Below are positions 1 through 6,823 of a DNA stretch of 21,296 nucleotides, piece after piece. The notes under the pieces were generated by a model. The model was given only the letters and a program-made list of their open reading frames with translations, did no database searches and was not told the origin of the DNA. The stretch comes from F23-B02 sp963590435 (lineage in GTDB: Bacteria > Bacillota > Clostridia > Oscillospirales > Oscillospiraceae): NCBI GenBank assembly GCA_963590435.1, contig CAVAPG010000021.1, positions 1-21,296 on the forward strand, in the 5' to 3' direction. Each line of letters starts with the position of its first letter. Position 1 is the first letter of the stretch. Position numbers and translations under genes: made by a program.

Positions 1-857
1 GCTCCTGCCAATGAGCGCAGCCACTCTACTTCTGTTCCTTCATAGCCGTTTTCTACTGCCAGCTCATATGCAGACTTACCATCGGCACCGTCTTTACCAT
101 TGACACCATCCTTGCCATCAGCACCGTCTTTGCCAACGAGAGAAGCCAGCCATTCCTGAACTGTTCCTTTGTAGCCGTTTTCTACTGCCAGCTCATATGC
201 AGACTTGCCATTGACCACCGGTGTCTCACTCTGCTTGTCCATAAGTATAGATAAGCATGCAGCCACCTCTGCTCTTGTTGCCGCATCGCTGGGGCGTAAT
301 TTATCGGTGCAGTTGACGAGGAGGCCCTTCTTTACCGCCCACTTCATCGCATCCGTAGCGTAATTCGGGATCATCTTTGCATCCTTGTATGCAGAAAGGT
401 CTCCGGTGGCATCCGATGCATCTCCCATATACCTATAAAGCACTGCAACAAGCTGAGCCCTTGTAATCATATCTGTCGGGCCAAACTTCTCCGCGGAATA
501 ACCGGTGACAATCCCATTTGCGGTTGCCCATGAAACAGCATCGTAATAGTATGTACCACTGGCAACATCCGAAAAAGAATTTGTGTATCCAACCGGGCTG
601 CCTTCCATTCTCCACAGGACAGTTACGAGCATTGCTCTCTGCATCTGTGATTCCGGGGCAAAGTGCGTTGCGTCAACACCTTTAAACAGGTTTGCCTCAA
701 CGACATCCTGCACGTAGTTATAATACCACGCATCCTTCGAAACGTCTTCAAAGTCTGCCGTTGACTTTGCCTGTGCAGTCACGCAAAGCGACATACACAA
801 AGCAATAGCCATGAGCAGGACAATGAATTTGTTCCACTTGCTTACTCTTGTTTTCAT
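1..857 (-). CDS. SLH-domain surface protein with collagen-like and ENGY/EWL repeats (C-terminus cut by window edge)
   Basis: The gene runs off the left edge with 285 codons visible. The start ATG at 857 follows AAAGGAG. The protein opens with a signal peptide (MKTRVSKWNKF, then a hydrophobic stretch ending near TAQAK). Three S-layer homology modules follow (about residues 33-215), with typical cores such as FEDVSKDAWYY, FSDVASGTYYYDAVSWA and MKWAVKKGLL, and TRAQ/TRAE motifs. SLH modules usually bind pyruvylated secondary cell-wall polymers, so this is probably a wall-anchored exoprotein. After the SLH part come two copies of the unit GKSAYELAVENGY.GT..EWL.SL.G, separated by collagen-like triplets (GKDGADGKDGVNGKDGAD). 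The nucleotide copies at 43-77 and 172-206 are almost identical, 129 bp apart. The lipoprotein gene just upstream carries the same repeat, so the pair is probably one operon. The missing C-terminus may hold more repeats or an effector domain. Confidence 0.88.
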   Translation of the reverse strand, partial: MKTRVSKWNKFIVLLMAIALCMSLCVTAQAKSTADFEDVSKDAWYYNYVQDVVEANLFKGVDATHFAPESQMQRAMLVTVLWRMEGSPVGYTNSFSDVASGTYYYDAVSWATANGIVTGYSAEKFGPTDMITRAQLVAVLYRYMGDASDATGDLSAYKDAKMIPNYATDAMKWAVKKGLLVNCTDKLRPSDAATRAEVAACLSILMDKQSETPVVNGKSAYELAVENGYKGTVQEWLASLVGKDGADGKDGVNGKDGADGKSAYELAVENGYEGTEVEWLRSLAG

Positions 858-894
858 ACGTTTCTCCTTTTCAAAATTTATTTATTGTTATTGC

Positions 895-1371
895 TTACTG
901 CTCTTGAGCATCAACTAACGAAATGAGCCACTCAATAAAGCTCCCCTCAAAGCCATATTCACACGCGTATTCATACTCCGTCTTTTCCTCCGATTCCGAA
1001 GAAAGTCCAAGCTTGTCGGCATCGGGGCATATGCTCACCAACCACTCTGACAAGCTTCCGTCATATCCGTTTTCACATGCAAGCTCATATGCCGTCTGAC
1101 TATCAGATTCCGGTGAATATCCCGTTGTATCTTTCATCCATGTGTCATAGCTTTCTTTATAACCCTTGCTGCATGCCAAGGCGAATGCCGACTGTTCGTT
1201 TTCATCCTCGCTCATTTCTTCACCGACAAATGCTGCAACCCATTCTTCCTTTGAACCGGTGTATCCGTTTTCGCATGCCGTTGAATACGGATCGCTTGCC
1301 TTTGATGAACAGCCGCACACGCAACATATCAACAACGTAAGCATGAGCAATATACCTATTTTCTTCTTCAT
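895..1371 (-). CDS. small repeat lipoprotein (four ENGY/EWL units)
   Basis: This 158-residue protein has a lipoprotein signal peptide: lysine-rich start, hydrophobic core, and a lipobox ending VCGC with Cys21 as the likely lipidated residue. The rest is almost entirely four degenerate repeats of about 25-40 residues, each with the pattern A-C-E-N-G-Y-x-G-S-x-x-E-W: ACENGYTGSKEEWVAAF, ACSKGYKESYDTWM, ACENGYDGSLSEWLVS and ACEYGFEGSFIEWLIS. Linkers are acidic and rich in Ser and Glu. The same repeat occurs in the SLH protein 37 bp downstream, so both are probably transcribed together and displayed on the outside, one on the membrane lipid and one on the wall. GGAAGAG lies 7 nt before the ATG at 1371. 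Each unit here carries a Cys where the SLH copy has Val. Function is unknown; I do not recognise a named family for the whole protein. Confidence 0.85.
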   Translation of the reverse strand: MKKKIGILLMLTLLICCVCGCSSKASDPYSTACENGYTGSKEEWVAAFVGEEMSEDENEQSAFALACSKGYKESYDTWMKDTTGYSPESDSQTAYELACENGYDGSLSEWLVSICPDADKLGLSSESEEKTEYEYACEYGFEGSFIEWLISLVDAQEQ

Positions 1372-1708
1372 TTTCTCTTCCTTTCATGAGTAAATAATTT
1401 ATTTGTTCTAACTCTGGCCAAGTTAGATCTATCACCAGTTTTTTCATTTCTCAGTTTGCCATTTTCTCCTCCGAGCGCAGGGAATTCCCCTTCCCCACTA
1501 TCTGCGTGATTGTACCATATATTGTGCCGCAATTGTTTCCGCTTGCATAATTGGTAGTTTTTCATGCATTTTTTGCACGTGAATTTGCGCATTTGTAACT
1601 TCTCTGTAACCATAACCAACAGCTGTATTGACAACGCGCCTTTCTGTCGAAATTATCCTATCGCCGGTGCTGTGTCCCAAACTCCGAAGCAAAGCCTCCG
1701 ACGGTGCG
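1372..1708 (-). other. intergenic region upstream of the repeat-lipoprotein operon
   Basis: I found no convincing gene here. On the minus strand a strong GGAGGAG at about 1464-1472 is followed by ATG GCA AAC TGA, only a three-codon reading frame, so it is either a leader or the relic of a gene start. A 19-nt imperfect inverted repeat lies at 1408-1426, listed separately. I could not assign a clear -35/-10 pair, although the minus-strand sequence GGTACAATC near 1510-1518 could serve as a -10 element. Short open frames on both strands lack ribosome-binding sites. Confidence 0.4.
1408..1426. repeat. 19-nt imperfect inverted repeat in the lipoprotein leader
   Basis: CTAACTCTGGCCAAGTTAG is symmetric apart from one mismatched pair: arms CTAACT and AGTTAG around TGGCCA. 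It lies 37 nt upstream of the lipoprotein start, so it could be an operator or an mRNA hairpin. There is no other support. Confidence 0.35.
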
Positions 1709-1746
1709 AAAAATCCCGACAACGCTCATTGCATTGCCGGGATTTT
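1709..1746 (-). terminator. rho-independent terminator of the LytTR/short-lipopeptide transcript
   Basis: A 13-bp stem with one mismatch (AAAATCCCGACAA at 1710-1722 against TTGCCGGGATTTT at 1734-1746) encloses an 11-nt loop. Read on the minus strand it ends GGGATTTTTC. On the plus strand it is also followed by a T-rich run, so it may work both ways. It lies 70 bp after the short lipopeptide gene and marks the probable end of that transcript. Confidence 0.7.
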
Positions 1747-1816
1747 GTTGTTTTTTGACACGTGCAAAGTCACAGTCTGCGCACTTTATCCGACCTTGTC
1801 GTAATACACGATAAAC

Positions 1817-1903
1817 TTAATCCGGTGCATTTTCTGTCACGCTGCAGGCGCAAATGCCGAGCAAATGAATTAACATCAGCAGCGCAATTGTAAATTTTCT
1901 CAT
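1817..1903 (-). CDS. 28-residue lipoprotein-like peptide downstream of the LytTR regulator
   Basis: This frame is too short for ordinary gene finders but has good start signals: GGAGAAAGAC directly before the ATG at 1903 and a TAA stop. The peptide begins MRKFTIALLMLIHLL, a short positive head plus hydrophobic core, followed by the lipobox-like GICAC with Cys20, and ends in a nine-residue tail (CSVTENAPD). It would therefore be exported and lipidated, leaving little more than a lipid-anchored nonapeptide, or it could yield a free signal-peptide fragment. It starts 44 bp after the LytTR gene and is followed by the terminator at 1709-1746, so both are probably on one mRNA. Candidate roles, all inferred, are a signalling peptide sensed by or controlled through the regulator, a tiny lysis-type lipoprotein, or a remnant of a longer lipoprotein. 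Confidence 0.55.
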   Translation of the reverse strand: MRKFTIALLMLIHLLGICACSVTENAPD

Positions 1904-1947
1904 GTCTTTCTCCGTTTTCCTCGCGCTTAATTAATAGCTTTGATTCA

Positions 1948-2676
1948 CTACGGCCTTGTGGGAGTTACCCCCCGATTTACATATTTTTCAAAAAGCTCGA
2001 GCATTTTTGAATATCTTGCCCGGCTGACCGGGACCGCCATACCGTTATCGAGCACGCAATTATTTTTCCCGAGTCCGCGCACGTGATGCATGTTGACAAT
2101 AAAGCTGCTGTGCGTCTGAACAAACTCCTCCGGCAAATCGGCGAGGATGTTCACCAGCTTTTCGCTTACGTTTATCGTAAACCGCTCGCACACCACCTGA
2201 GTTTTGCGCTGCACATGCTCACAGAAAACTATGTCGTCATATCCGACAGCATAGCTCATAAGCTTCGTGGTGAACAATCTGCGTGTGCTTGAACCGGCTA
2301 AGCTGAACATTTTATTTATCAGCAGCGGCAATCTGTATTCCAGATTCGGGCGATGAATAAAGCAGTAGGGATAAAAATCAAACACCTCTTCCGCATCTTC
2401 CAGCCTGTCCGAAACAAAAACTATCTTGCAAAGGCTCTCCGTCTGTCTAACCTCGCGTGAAAGCTTACGCCAGTCAAACGCCGGCGCTCTCGAGTCGATG
2501 CATATAATAAACACCTGATATTCGTGTGCTATGCTGACTGCGTTATCAATCTCCCTCCAACTGAGTGCTATGTCAATACTGTTCGGTATCCTCCGTGCCT
2601 CCAGCTCGCGCTCTAACAAATTACATATTCTCTCCGCTGCCTCCGAGCTTGAATCTGCAATGCAAATTCGTACCAT
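1948..2676 (-). CDS. orphan LytTR-family response regulator with degenerate receiver
   Basis: The 242-residue protein has a receiver-like N-terminus (1 to about 125) and a C-terminal LytTR DNA-binding domain (about 135-235). The LytTR part is clear: TKLMSYAVGYDDIVFCEHV, then FVQTHSSFIVNMHHVRGL and MAVPVSRARYSKMLELF, matching the family pattern H-x-S-[FY]-[IL]-V-N and PVSRxxY. The receiver is atypical. The usual acidic pair is reduced to Ala7-Asp8, the phosphoacceptor position is probably Asp61 (FIICIDSRAPAFDW), and the conserved Lys before Pro is replaced by Arg (CFIHRP). Signalling may therefore not rely on standard phosphorylation. No histidine kinase is next to it. AGGTGAG precedes the ATG at 2676. 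It is divergent from the folate operon and upstream of a tiny lipopeptide gene. LytTR proteins usually bind paired direct repeats and control exported or surface functions. Confidence 0.85.
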   Translation of the reverse strand: MVRICIADSSSEAAERICNLLERELEARRIPNSIDIALSWREIDNAVSIAHEYQVFIICIDSRAPAFDWRKLSREVRQTESLCKIVFVSDRLEDAEEVFDFYPYCFIHRPNLEYRLPLLINKMFSLAGSSTRRLFTTKLMSYAVGYDDIVFCEHVQRKTQVVCERFTINVSEKLVNILADLPEEFVQTHSSFIVNMHHVRGLGKNNCVLDNGMAVPVSRARYSKMLELFEKYVNRGVTPTRP

Positions 2677-2726
2677 GATCTCTCACCTTTTGCCTCCCTT
2701 TCGTAATTTCTCCCTTTTCTTTTCCC

Positions 2727-2744
2727 GTTAATATACTGTTAATA
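2727..2744. promoter_or_regulatory. 11-bp-phased direct repeat upstream of the LytTR gene
   Basis: GTTAATA occurs at 2727-2733 and 2738-2744, an exact repeat with an 11-bp period (one helical turn), 50-70 bp before the LytTR start. LytTR proteins such as AgrA bind pairs of short direct repeats with a GTTAA core, though usually two turns apart. Autoregulation is a reasonable guess; the spacing argues for caution. Confidence 0.35.
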
Positions 2745-2779
2745 CATTGTACTTATATTTACAGTCTTGTGGGAGGATT

Positions 2780-2830
2780 CGACATAATTGGTCGATTTTC
2801 GAGCATAATTTGCACGAAATAGTGCAAATT
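2780..2830. promoter_or_regulatory. two inverted repeats between the divergent LytTR and fhs genes
   Basis: The first dyad is TCGAC-N7-GTCGA (2779-2795). The second has perfect 9-bp arms, AATTTGCAC at 2807-2815 and GTGCAAATT at 2822-2830, with a 6-nt spacer. They lie upstream of both divergent genes, so they are unlikely to be terminators. They may be operators for either gene. No known consensus was recognised. Confidence 0.4.
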
Positions 2831-2914
2831 TTATTGTTTTGTCCTTTTTTCCACCCGGCAGCAGCCGGCGTCTTCGGATCTTCGGAACAAATACGCAGAT
2901 TGATTAAATAAATG

Positions 2915-2943
2915 TTGAATTTTATCGGCGCAGACTATATTAT
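2915..2943 (+). promoter_or_regulatory. predicted sigma-A promoter of the fhs operon
   Basis: TTGAAT at 2915-2920 and TATTAT at 2938-2943 are separated by 17 bp. Transcription would start near 2950, giving a leader of about 107 nt. Just upstream is an exact tandem TCTTCGGA (2871-2878 and 2879-2886) and a small CCGGC/GCCGG hairpin. I found no riboswitch in the leader. Confidence 0.5.
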
Positions 2944-3056
2944 TATGATGAATATAATTGTGTGCTCATTCACGGCGCACCGCTCCGGCAAGAGGGGCGA
3001 AATTCCCGAAATTGACCGATAAGACGCATCATCACGACACATTTCAGGAGGACAAG

Positions 3057-4733
3057 ATGGAATACAAAACCGACATTGAAATTGCACAGAGCTGCGAAAA
3101 AGAAAAAATCGGCGTGATTGCCGAAAGAGCCGGCATAGACGAGCGCTATGTTGAGCTGTACGGAAACTACAAGGCCAAGATTGACAATTCTCTTCTGCGC
3201 GACATGGCAGACAAGCCCGACGGAAAGCTCATTCTCGTTACGGCCATAACCCCCACTCCGGCAGGCGAGGGCAAGACCACAACCTCCGTCGGTCTGACCG
3301 ACGGTCTGCGCAAGATAGGCAAAAAGGCAATGGCGGCACTGCGTGAGCCGTCACTCGGTCCCGTATTCGGCATTAAGGGCGGCGCGGCAGGCGGCGGATA
3401 TGCCCAGGTCGTGCCCATGGAGGACATTAACCTGCACTTTACGGGCGACTTCCACGCCATCGGCGCTGCAAACAATCTTCTTGCCGCCATGCTCGACAAT
3501 CACATTCAGCAGGGCAACGCCCTCGGCATAGACGTAAAGCAGATAACATGGAAGAGAGCCGTTGATATGAACGACCGCCAGCTCCGGCATATTGTCGACG
3601 GTCTCGGCGGAAAGGCACAGGGTGTTCCGCGCGAGGACGGATTTGAGATAACCGTCGCCTCCGAGGTCATGGCTGTTCTGTGTCTGTCATCGGGCATTGC
3701 CGACCTGAAGGCACGCCTCGGGCGCATAATCGTTGCCTACACCTATGACGGGAAGCCCGTCACCGCGCACGATCTCAAGGCAGAAGGCGCAATGGCGGCG
3801 CTGCTCAAGGACGCGATAAAGCCCAATCTCGTGCAGACGCTTGAGGGAACCCCCGTGCTTATCCACGGCGGCCCGTTTGCGAACATCGCCCACGGCTGCA
3901 ACAGCGTAACAGCAACGCGCATGGCGCTGAAACTTGCCGACTATACCGTCACCGAGGCAGGCTTTGCCGCAGATCTCGGCGCCGAAAAATTTATTGACAT
4001 CAAGTGCCGCATGGCAGGCCTCAAGCCCTCGGCGGTGGTCATCGTCGCAACTGTGCGCGCACTTAAATACCACGGCGGAGTTCCGAAGGCGGAGCTCAAT
4101 CACGAAAACCTCGATGCGCTTGAAAAGGGCATGCCGAATCTTCTGCAGCATGTTTCTAACATAAAAAATGTCTTCGGTCTCCCCTGCGTTGTTGCGATAA
4201 ACGCCTTCCCGACGGATACGAAGGCAGAGCTTGATCTTGTCGCGAAAAAATGCAGTGAGCTGGGCGTAAATGTCGCCTTAAGCGAGGTCTGGGCAAAGGG
4301 CGGTGAAGGCGGAACGGCGCTTGCCGAAGAAGTTGTCCGCCTGTGCGAAGAGCCCAACGATTTCCGTCAGAGCTACGAGCTTGACGGAACAATCGAGGAA
4401 AAGCTCAACGCCATATGTACGAAGATATACCATGCCGACGGCGTTCAGCTCGTTGGCAACGCGGTCAAGCAGGCAAAACAGATTGAGGCACTCGGCTTCG
4501 GCTCTCTGCCCATATGCATGGCGAAAACGCAGTACAGCTTTTCCGACGACGCTTCGCTCCTCGGCGCACCGCGCGGCTTTACAGTCAGCGTGAGAAATCT
4601 TAAGGTTTGCGCCGGCGCCGGCTTTATTGTCGCGCTGACGGGTGATATTATGACCATGCCCGGTCTGCCGAAGGTTCCTGCGGCAGAGAAGATAGACATC
4701 GATGAAAACGGCGTCATCTCCGGACTTTTCTGA
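3057..4733 (+). CDS. fhs: formate-tetrahydrofolate ligase
   Basis: This enzyme makes 10-formyl-THF from formate, THF and ATP, the entry step for formate into one-carbon metabolism. The chosen start gives 558 residues, the usual family length, and follows a perfect AGGAGG five bases upstream; an in-frame start at 2958 would add 33 residues of unrelated sequence. The nucleotide-binding segment TPTPAGEGKTTT is at 65-76. The family signatures GIKGGAAGGGYAQ (105-117) and VATVRALKYHGG (330-341) are intact. The gene heads an operon: fchA starts 4 bp after its stop, then folD and a formate channel follow with overlaps, so formate import and its conversion to methylene-THF are encoded together. In this kind of fermenter the flux may run toward purine and serine synthesis or toward acetogenesis-like C1 use; no other Wood-Ljungdahl gene is visible here. 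Confidence 0.97.
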   Translation: MEYKTDIEIAQSCEKEKIGVIAERAGIDERYVELYGNYKAKIDNSLLRDMADKPDGKLILVTAITPTPAGEGKTTTSVGLTDGLRKIGKKAMAALREPSLGPVFGIKGGAAGGGYAQVVPMEDINLHFTGDFHAIGAANNLLAAMLDNHIQQGNALGIDVKQITWKRAVDMNDRQLRHIVDGLGGKAQGVPREDGFEITVASEVMAVLCLSSGIADLKARLGRIIVAYTYDGKPVTAHDLKAEGAMAALLKDAIKPNLVQTLEGTPVLIHGGPFANIAHGCNSVTATRMALKLADYTVTEAGFAADLGAEKFIDIKCRMAGLKPSAVVIVATVRALKYHGGVPKAELNHENLDALEKGMPNLLQHVSNIKNVFGLPCVVAINAFPTDTKAELDLVAKKCSELGVNVALSEVWAKGGEGGTALAEEVVRLCEEPNDFRQSYELDGTIEEKLNAICTKIYHADGVQLVGNAVKQAKQIEALGFGSLPICMAKTQYSFSDDASLLGAPRGFTVSVRNLKVCAGAGFIVALTGDIMTMPGLPKVPAAEKIDIDENGVISGLF

Positions 4734-4737
4734 TGCC

Positions 4738-5364
4738 ATGCTGAAGGATAAAACCGTTTCGGATTTTTGCTCTGCGCTCGCTTCGGCTTCTGCCGTGCCG
4801 GGCGGCGGAGGTGCGGCGGCGCTTGCCGCATCGCTGGGTGTCGGTCTTGATATCATGGTCGGCTGTCTGACAGTCGGCAAGAAAAAATATGCCGCCTCCG
4901 AGCCCGAGCTTAAAGAGCTTGCGGAAAAGGCCCGGGCTCTGCTTGAGCGATGCATCGCGCTCATAGACGCCGATGCCGCGGCCTTCGAGCCGCTCAGTCG
5001 GGCATACGCTCTTCCCAAAGATGCTCCCGGCAGAGACGAGATAACGGAAAAATGCCTTGACGATGCCGCGGCGGTTCCGCTTGAGCTTGTGCGTCTTTGC
5101 GGCACGGCAATTGAGCTTACCGGACGTTTTGCCGAACTCGGCAGTACGCTGGCAGTATCCGATGCCGGCTGTGCCGCGGCATTGTGCAGATCCTCTCTTG
5201 AATCGGCGGCGCTGAATGTTTTTGTAAACACCCGCCTTATGAAAAACCGTGACCGTGCGGATGAACTCAACGGCGAGGTCAGCCGTTGCCTTGAAAAATA
5301 TATCCCCCTTGCGGAAAATATCTATAACTCGGTAAAAGGAAAGCTGAAACCGGATGAGCTGTGA
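4738..5364 (+). CDS. fchA: methenyltetrahydrofolate cyclohydrolase (FchA family)
   Basis: The product interconverts 10-formyl-THF and 5,10-methenyl-THF and belongs to the formimidoyl-THF cyclodeaminase/cyclohydrolase fold, not to FolD. The start at 4738 gives MLKDKTVSDFCSAL and then SAVPGGGGAAALAASLG, the characteristic N-terminal glycine-rich segment of the family. The length of 208 residues is normal. There is no good ribosome-binding site, and the start lies only 4 bp after the fhs stop, so translation is probably coupled. An in-frame ATG at 4702, inside fhs, is less likely because the family begins at the MLKDKTV segment. The gene overlaps folD by 11 bp. Its presence matters because the neighbouring FolD lacks the residues needed for cyclohydrolase activity. 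Confidence 0.93.
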   Translation: MLKDKTVSDFCSALASASAVPGGGGAAALAASLGVGLDIMVGCLTVGKKKYAASEPELKELAEKARALLERCIALIDADAAAFEPLSRAYALPKDAPGRDEITEKCLDDAAAVPLELVRLCGTAIELTGRFAELGSTLAVSDAGCAAALCRSSLESAALNVFVNTRLMKNRDRADELNGEVSRCLEKYIPLAENIYNSVKGKLKPDEL

Positions 5365-6202
5365 AATTCTCAAAGGAGCGCCGGTCGCCGCCGCGCTTGA
5401 CGAAAAAACAAAGATTAAAGTGCTCGCTCTTGAGCAAAAGGGCATCTGTCCCTGTCTTGCGATACTGCGCGTAGGCGAAAGGCCCGATGACGTGGCATAC
5501 GAGCGCGCGGCCGTAAAGCGCTGCGAAAAGGTCGGCGTGCAGGTGCGCAGAATTATTCTCCCCGAGGAAGTTTCTCAGGCGGAGCTTATATCGGAGATAG
5601 AAAAACTCAACGCCGACAGCGGCGTCCACGGCGTTCTTATGTTTCGCCCGCTGCCGAAGTCGCTCGACGAAAAGGCGGCCTGCTTGGCGCTCGATCCGCG
5701 AAAGGACATAGACGGCATTACTGTCGGCTCAATGTCCCGTGTGTTTTCCGGCTCCGGTGACGGATTTTCTCCCTGCACCGCGCAGTCGGTGATGGAAATT
5801 TTAAATTACTACGGGGTAGAGATATCCGGCAGACGCGCCGCGGTCATAGGGCGCAGCCTTGTAATAGGCCGTCCGGCGGCAATGCTGCTGATGACGGCAA
5901 ACGCAACCGTCACAATCTGCCACTCGAAAACCGAAGATATGCCGTCGGTCGTGCGCGATGCCGACATTGTCGTTGCCGCAATCGGAAAGGGCGAAGCAAT
6001 CGGAGCGGAATACTTCCGCGCCGGGCAGACGGTTATAGACGTGGGCATGAACTGGTCCGAGGAAAAGCAGAAGTTTGTCGGCGATGTCAGATTAGACGAA
6101 GCTGAGCAGACCGTCCGCGCCGTAACACCCGTTCCGGGCGGAGTCGGCAGTGTCACGACCTCGGTTCTCGTATCACATGTAGTTGAGGTGGCAGACAGAT
6201 GA
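5354..6202 (+). CDS. folD: FolD-family methylene-THF dehydrogenase lacking the cyclohydrolase Lys and Gln
   Basis: The 282-residue protein is full length for FolD, which normally is both methylene-THF dehydrogenase and methenyl-THF cyclohydrolase. The ending motif TPVPGGVGSVTTSVL and the cofactor segment VIGRSLVIGRPAAMLL are intact. An ungapped comparison from memory with E. coli FolD around VGERPDDVAYERAAVKRCEK keeps the active-site Tyr (Tyr49, E. coli Tyr50) but puts Ala53 at the catalytic Lys54. In GVLMFRPLP, Phe97 replaces Gln98. Asp120 (E. coli Asp121) is kept. Lys and Gln are the residues tied to the cyclohydrolase reaction (human Lys56 and Gln100), so this protein is probably a dehydrogenase only, with FchA next door doing the other step. 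The GRS triplet suggests NADP use. It overlaps fchA by 11 bp and the channel gene by 4 bp (ATGA). Confidence 0.93.
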   Translation: MSCEILKGAPVAAALDEKTKIKVLALEQKGICPCLAILRVGERPDDVAYERAAVKRCEKVGVQVRRIILPEEVSQAELISEIEKLNADSGVHGVLMFRPLPKSLDEKAACLALDPRKDIDGITVGSMSRVFSGSGDGFSPCTAQSVMEILNYYGVEISGRRAAVIGRSLVIGRPAAMLLMTANATVTICHSKTEDMPSVVRDADIVVAAIGKGEAIGAEYFRAGQTVIDVGMNWSEEKQKFVGDVRLDEAEQTVRAVTPVPGGVGSVTTSVLVSHVVEVADR

Positions 6203-6810
6203 AGAAATTTATAAGTGCGGTTCTTGCCGGAATGTGCGTTGCGATTGGCGGCTGCGCATTTCTCTCGCTCGACTCGAAAATACTCGGTGCGCTGTTTTTC
6301 ACCGTCGGACTGTTCACGATATGCACATTCGGCTTTGACCTTTTCACGGGGAAGGTATGCTATGTCCCGAACAACGACAAAAGCTATGCCGCTTATCTGC
6401 CGGTGATATGGCTCGGAAATCTGCTCGGTGCATGGCTCACGGCGCAGCTCTTTCTTCTGACGCGCATCGCACCGATAGCCGAAAAAGCCGCGGCAATGTG
6501 CGAGGTTAAGCTTGGCGACAGTCTGCCTAGCATCTTCATATTATCAATTTTCTGCAACCTGCTTATTTACATCGCAGTCGACGGATTTAAAAACAATCCG
6601 CACGAGCTCGGAAAATATCTTTCGCTGTTTTTCGGAGTCATGGTTTTCATTCTCTGCGGTTTTGAGCACTGCGTTGCGAATATGTTTTACATATCGGCAG
6701 CCGGCATGTGGAGCGCACAGGCTGTGCTTATGATTATCGTCAACACCCTCGGCAACTGCGTAGGCGGTCTGCTTATTCCGCTGACGAAAAAATTTATATT
6801 ATCTGATTAA
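6199..6810 (+). CDS. compact formate/nitrite transporter family (FNT) channel, probably formate
   Basis: FNT proteins are pentameric channels for small monovalent anions such as formate. This one keeps the diagnostic GFEHCVANMF with central His157 (FocA His209), the omega-loop motif DLFTG (Thr50) and GNCVGG near the end. At 203 residues it is much shorter than the usual ~270-285. All six membrane segments seem present (about 4-24, 28-50, 66-88, 109-128, 140-163, 171-196), with short loops and no N-terminal cytoplasmic helix. It begins in an ATGA overlap with folD, so it is made from the same mRNA as fhs-fchA-folD. That context points to formate rather than nitrite as substrate. It may act as importer for the Fhs reaction or as exit route when the pathway runs backward. 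No terminator follows before the THF riboswitch. Confidence 0.88.
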   Translation: MKKFISAVLAGMCVAIGGCAFLSLDSKILGALFFTVGLFTICTFGFDLFTGKVCYVPNNDKSYAAYLPVIWLGNLLGAWLTAQLFLLTRIAPIAEKAAAMCEVKLGDSLPSIFILSIFCNLLIYIAVDGFKNNPHELGKYLSLFFGVMVFILCGFEHCVANMFYISAAGMWSAQAVLMIIVNTLGNCVGGLLIPLTKKFILSD

Positions 6811-6823
6811 AATTTAATTTAAA

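Noticed and set aside
43..210. A CRISPR-like or tandem DNA repeat at the left edge
   Set aside because: There are only two copies, 129 bp apart, and they encode a protein repeat in frame.
1220..1447. A 75-codon minus-strand frame starting MKKLVIDLTWPELEQINYLL
   Set aside because: The opening looks protein-like, but it overlaps the repeat lipoprotein in another frame, lacks a good ribosome-binding site and turns into Arg-rich shadow sequence.
2944..3056. A ZTP (pfl) or other riboswitch in the fhs leader
   Set aside because: ZTP riboswitches are common before fhs, so I looked for the conserved 3' core of that class; it is absent, and the leader shows no other stable conserved fold.
2958..3056. 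A 33-residue N-terminal extension of Fhs
   Set aside because: The extension is unlike the family, while the ATG at 3057 has a perfect AGGAGG and gives the normal protein length.
4278..5270. A 330-codon minus-strand frame across fhs and fchA
   Set aside because: Low-complexity Ser/Ala/Arg composition typical of an antisense shadow; both plus-strand genes are certain.
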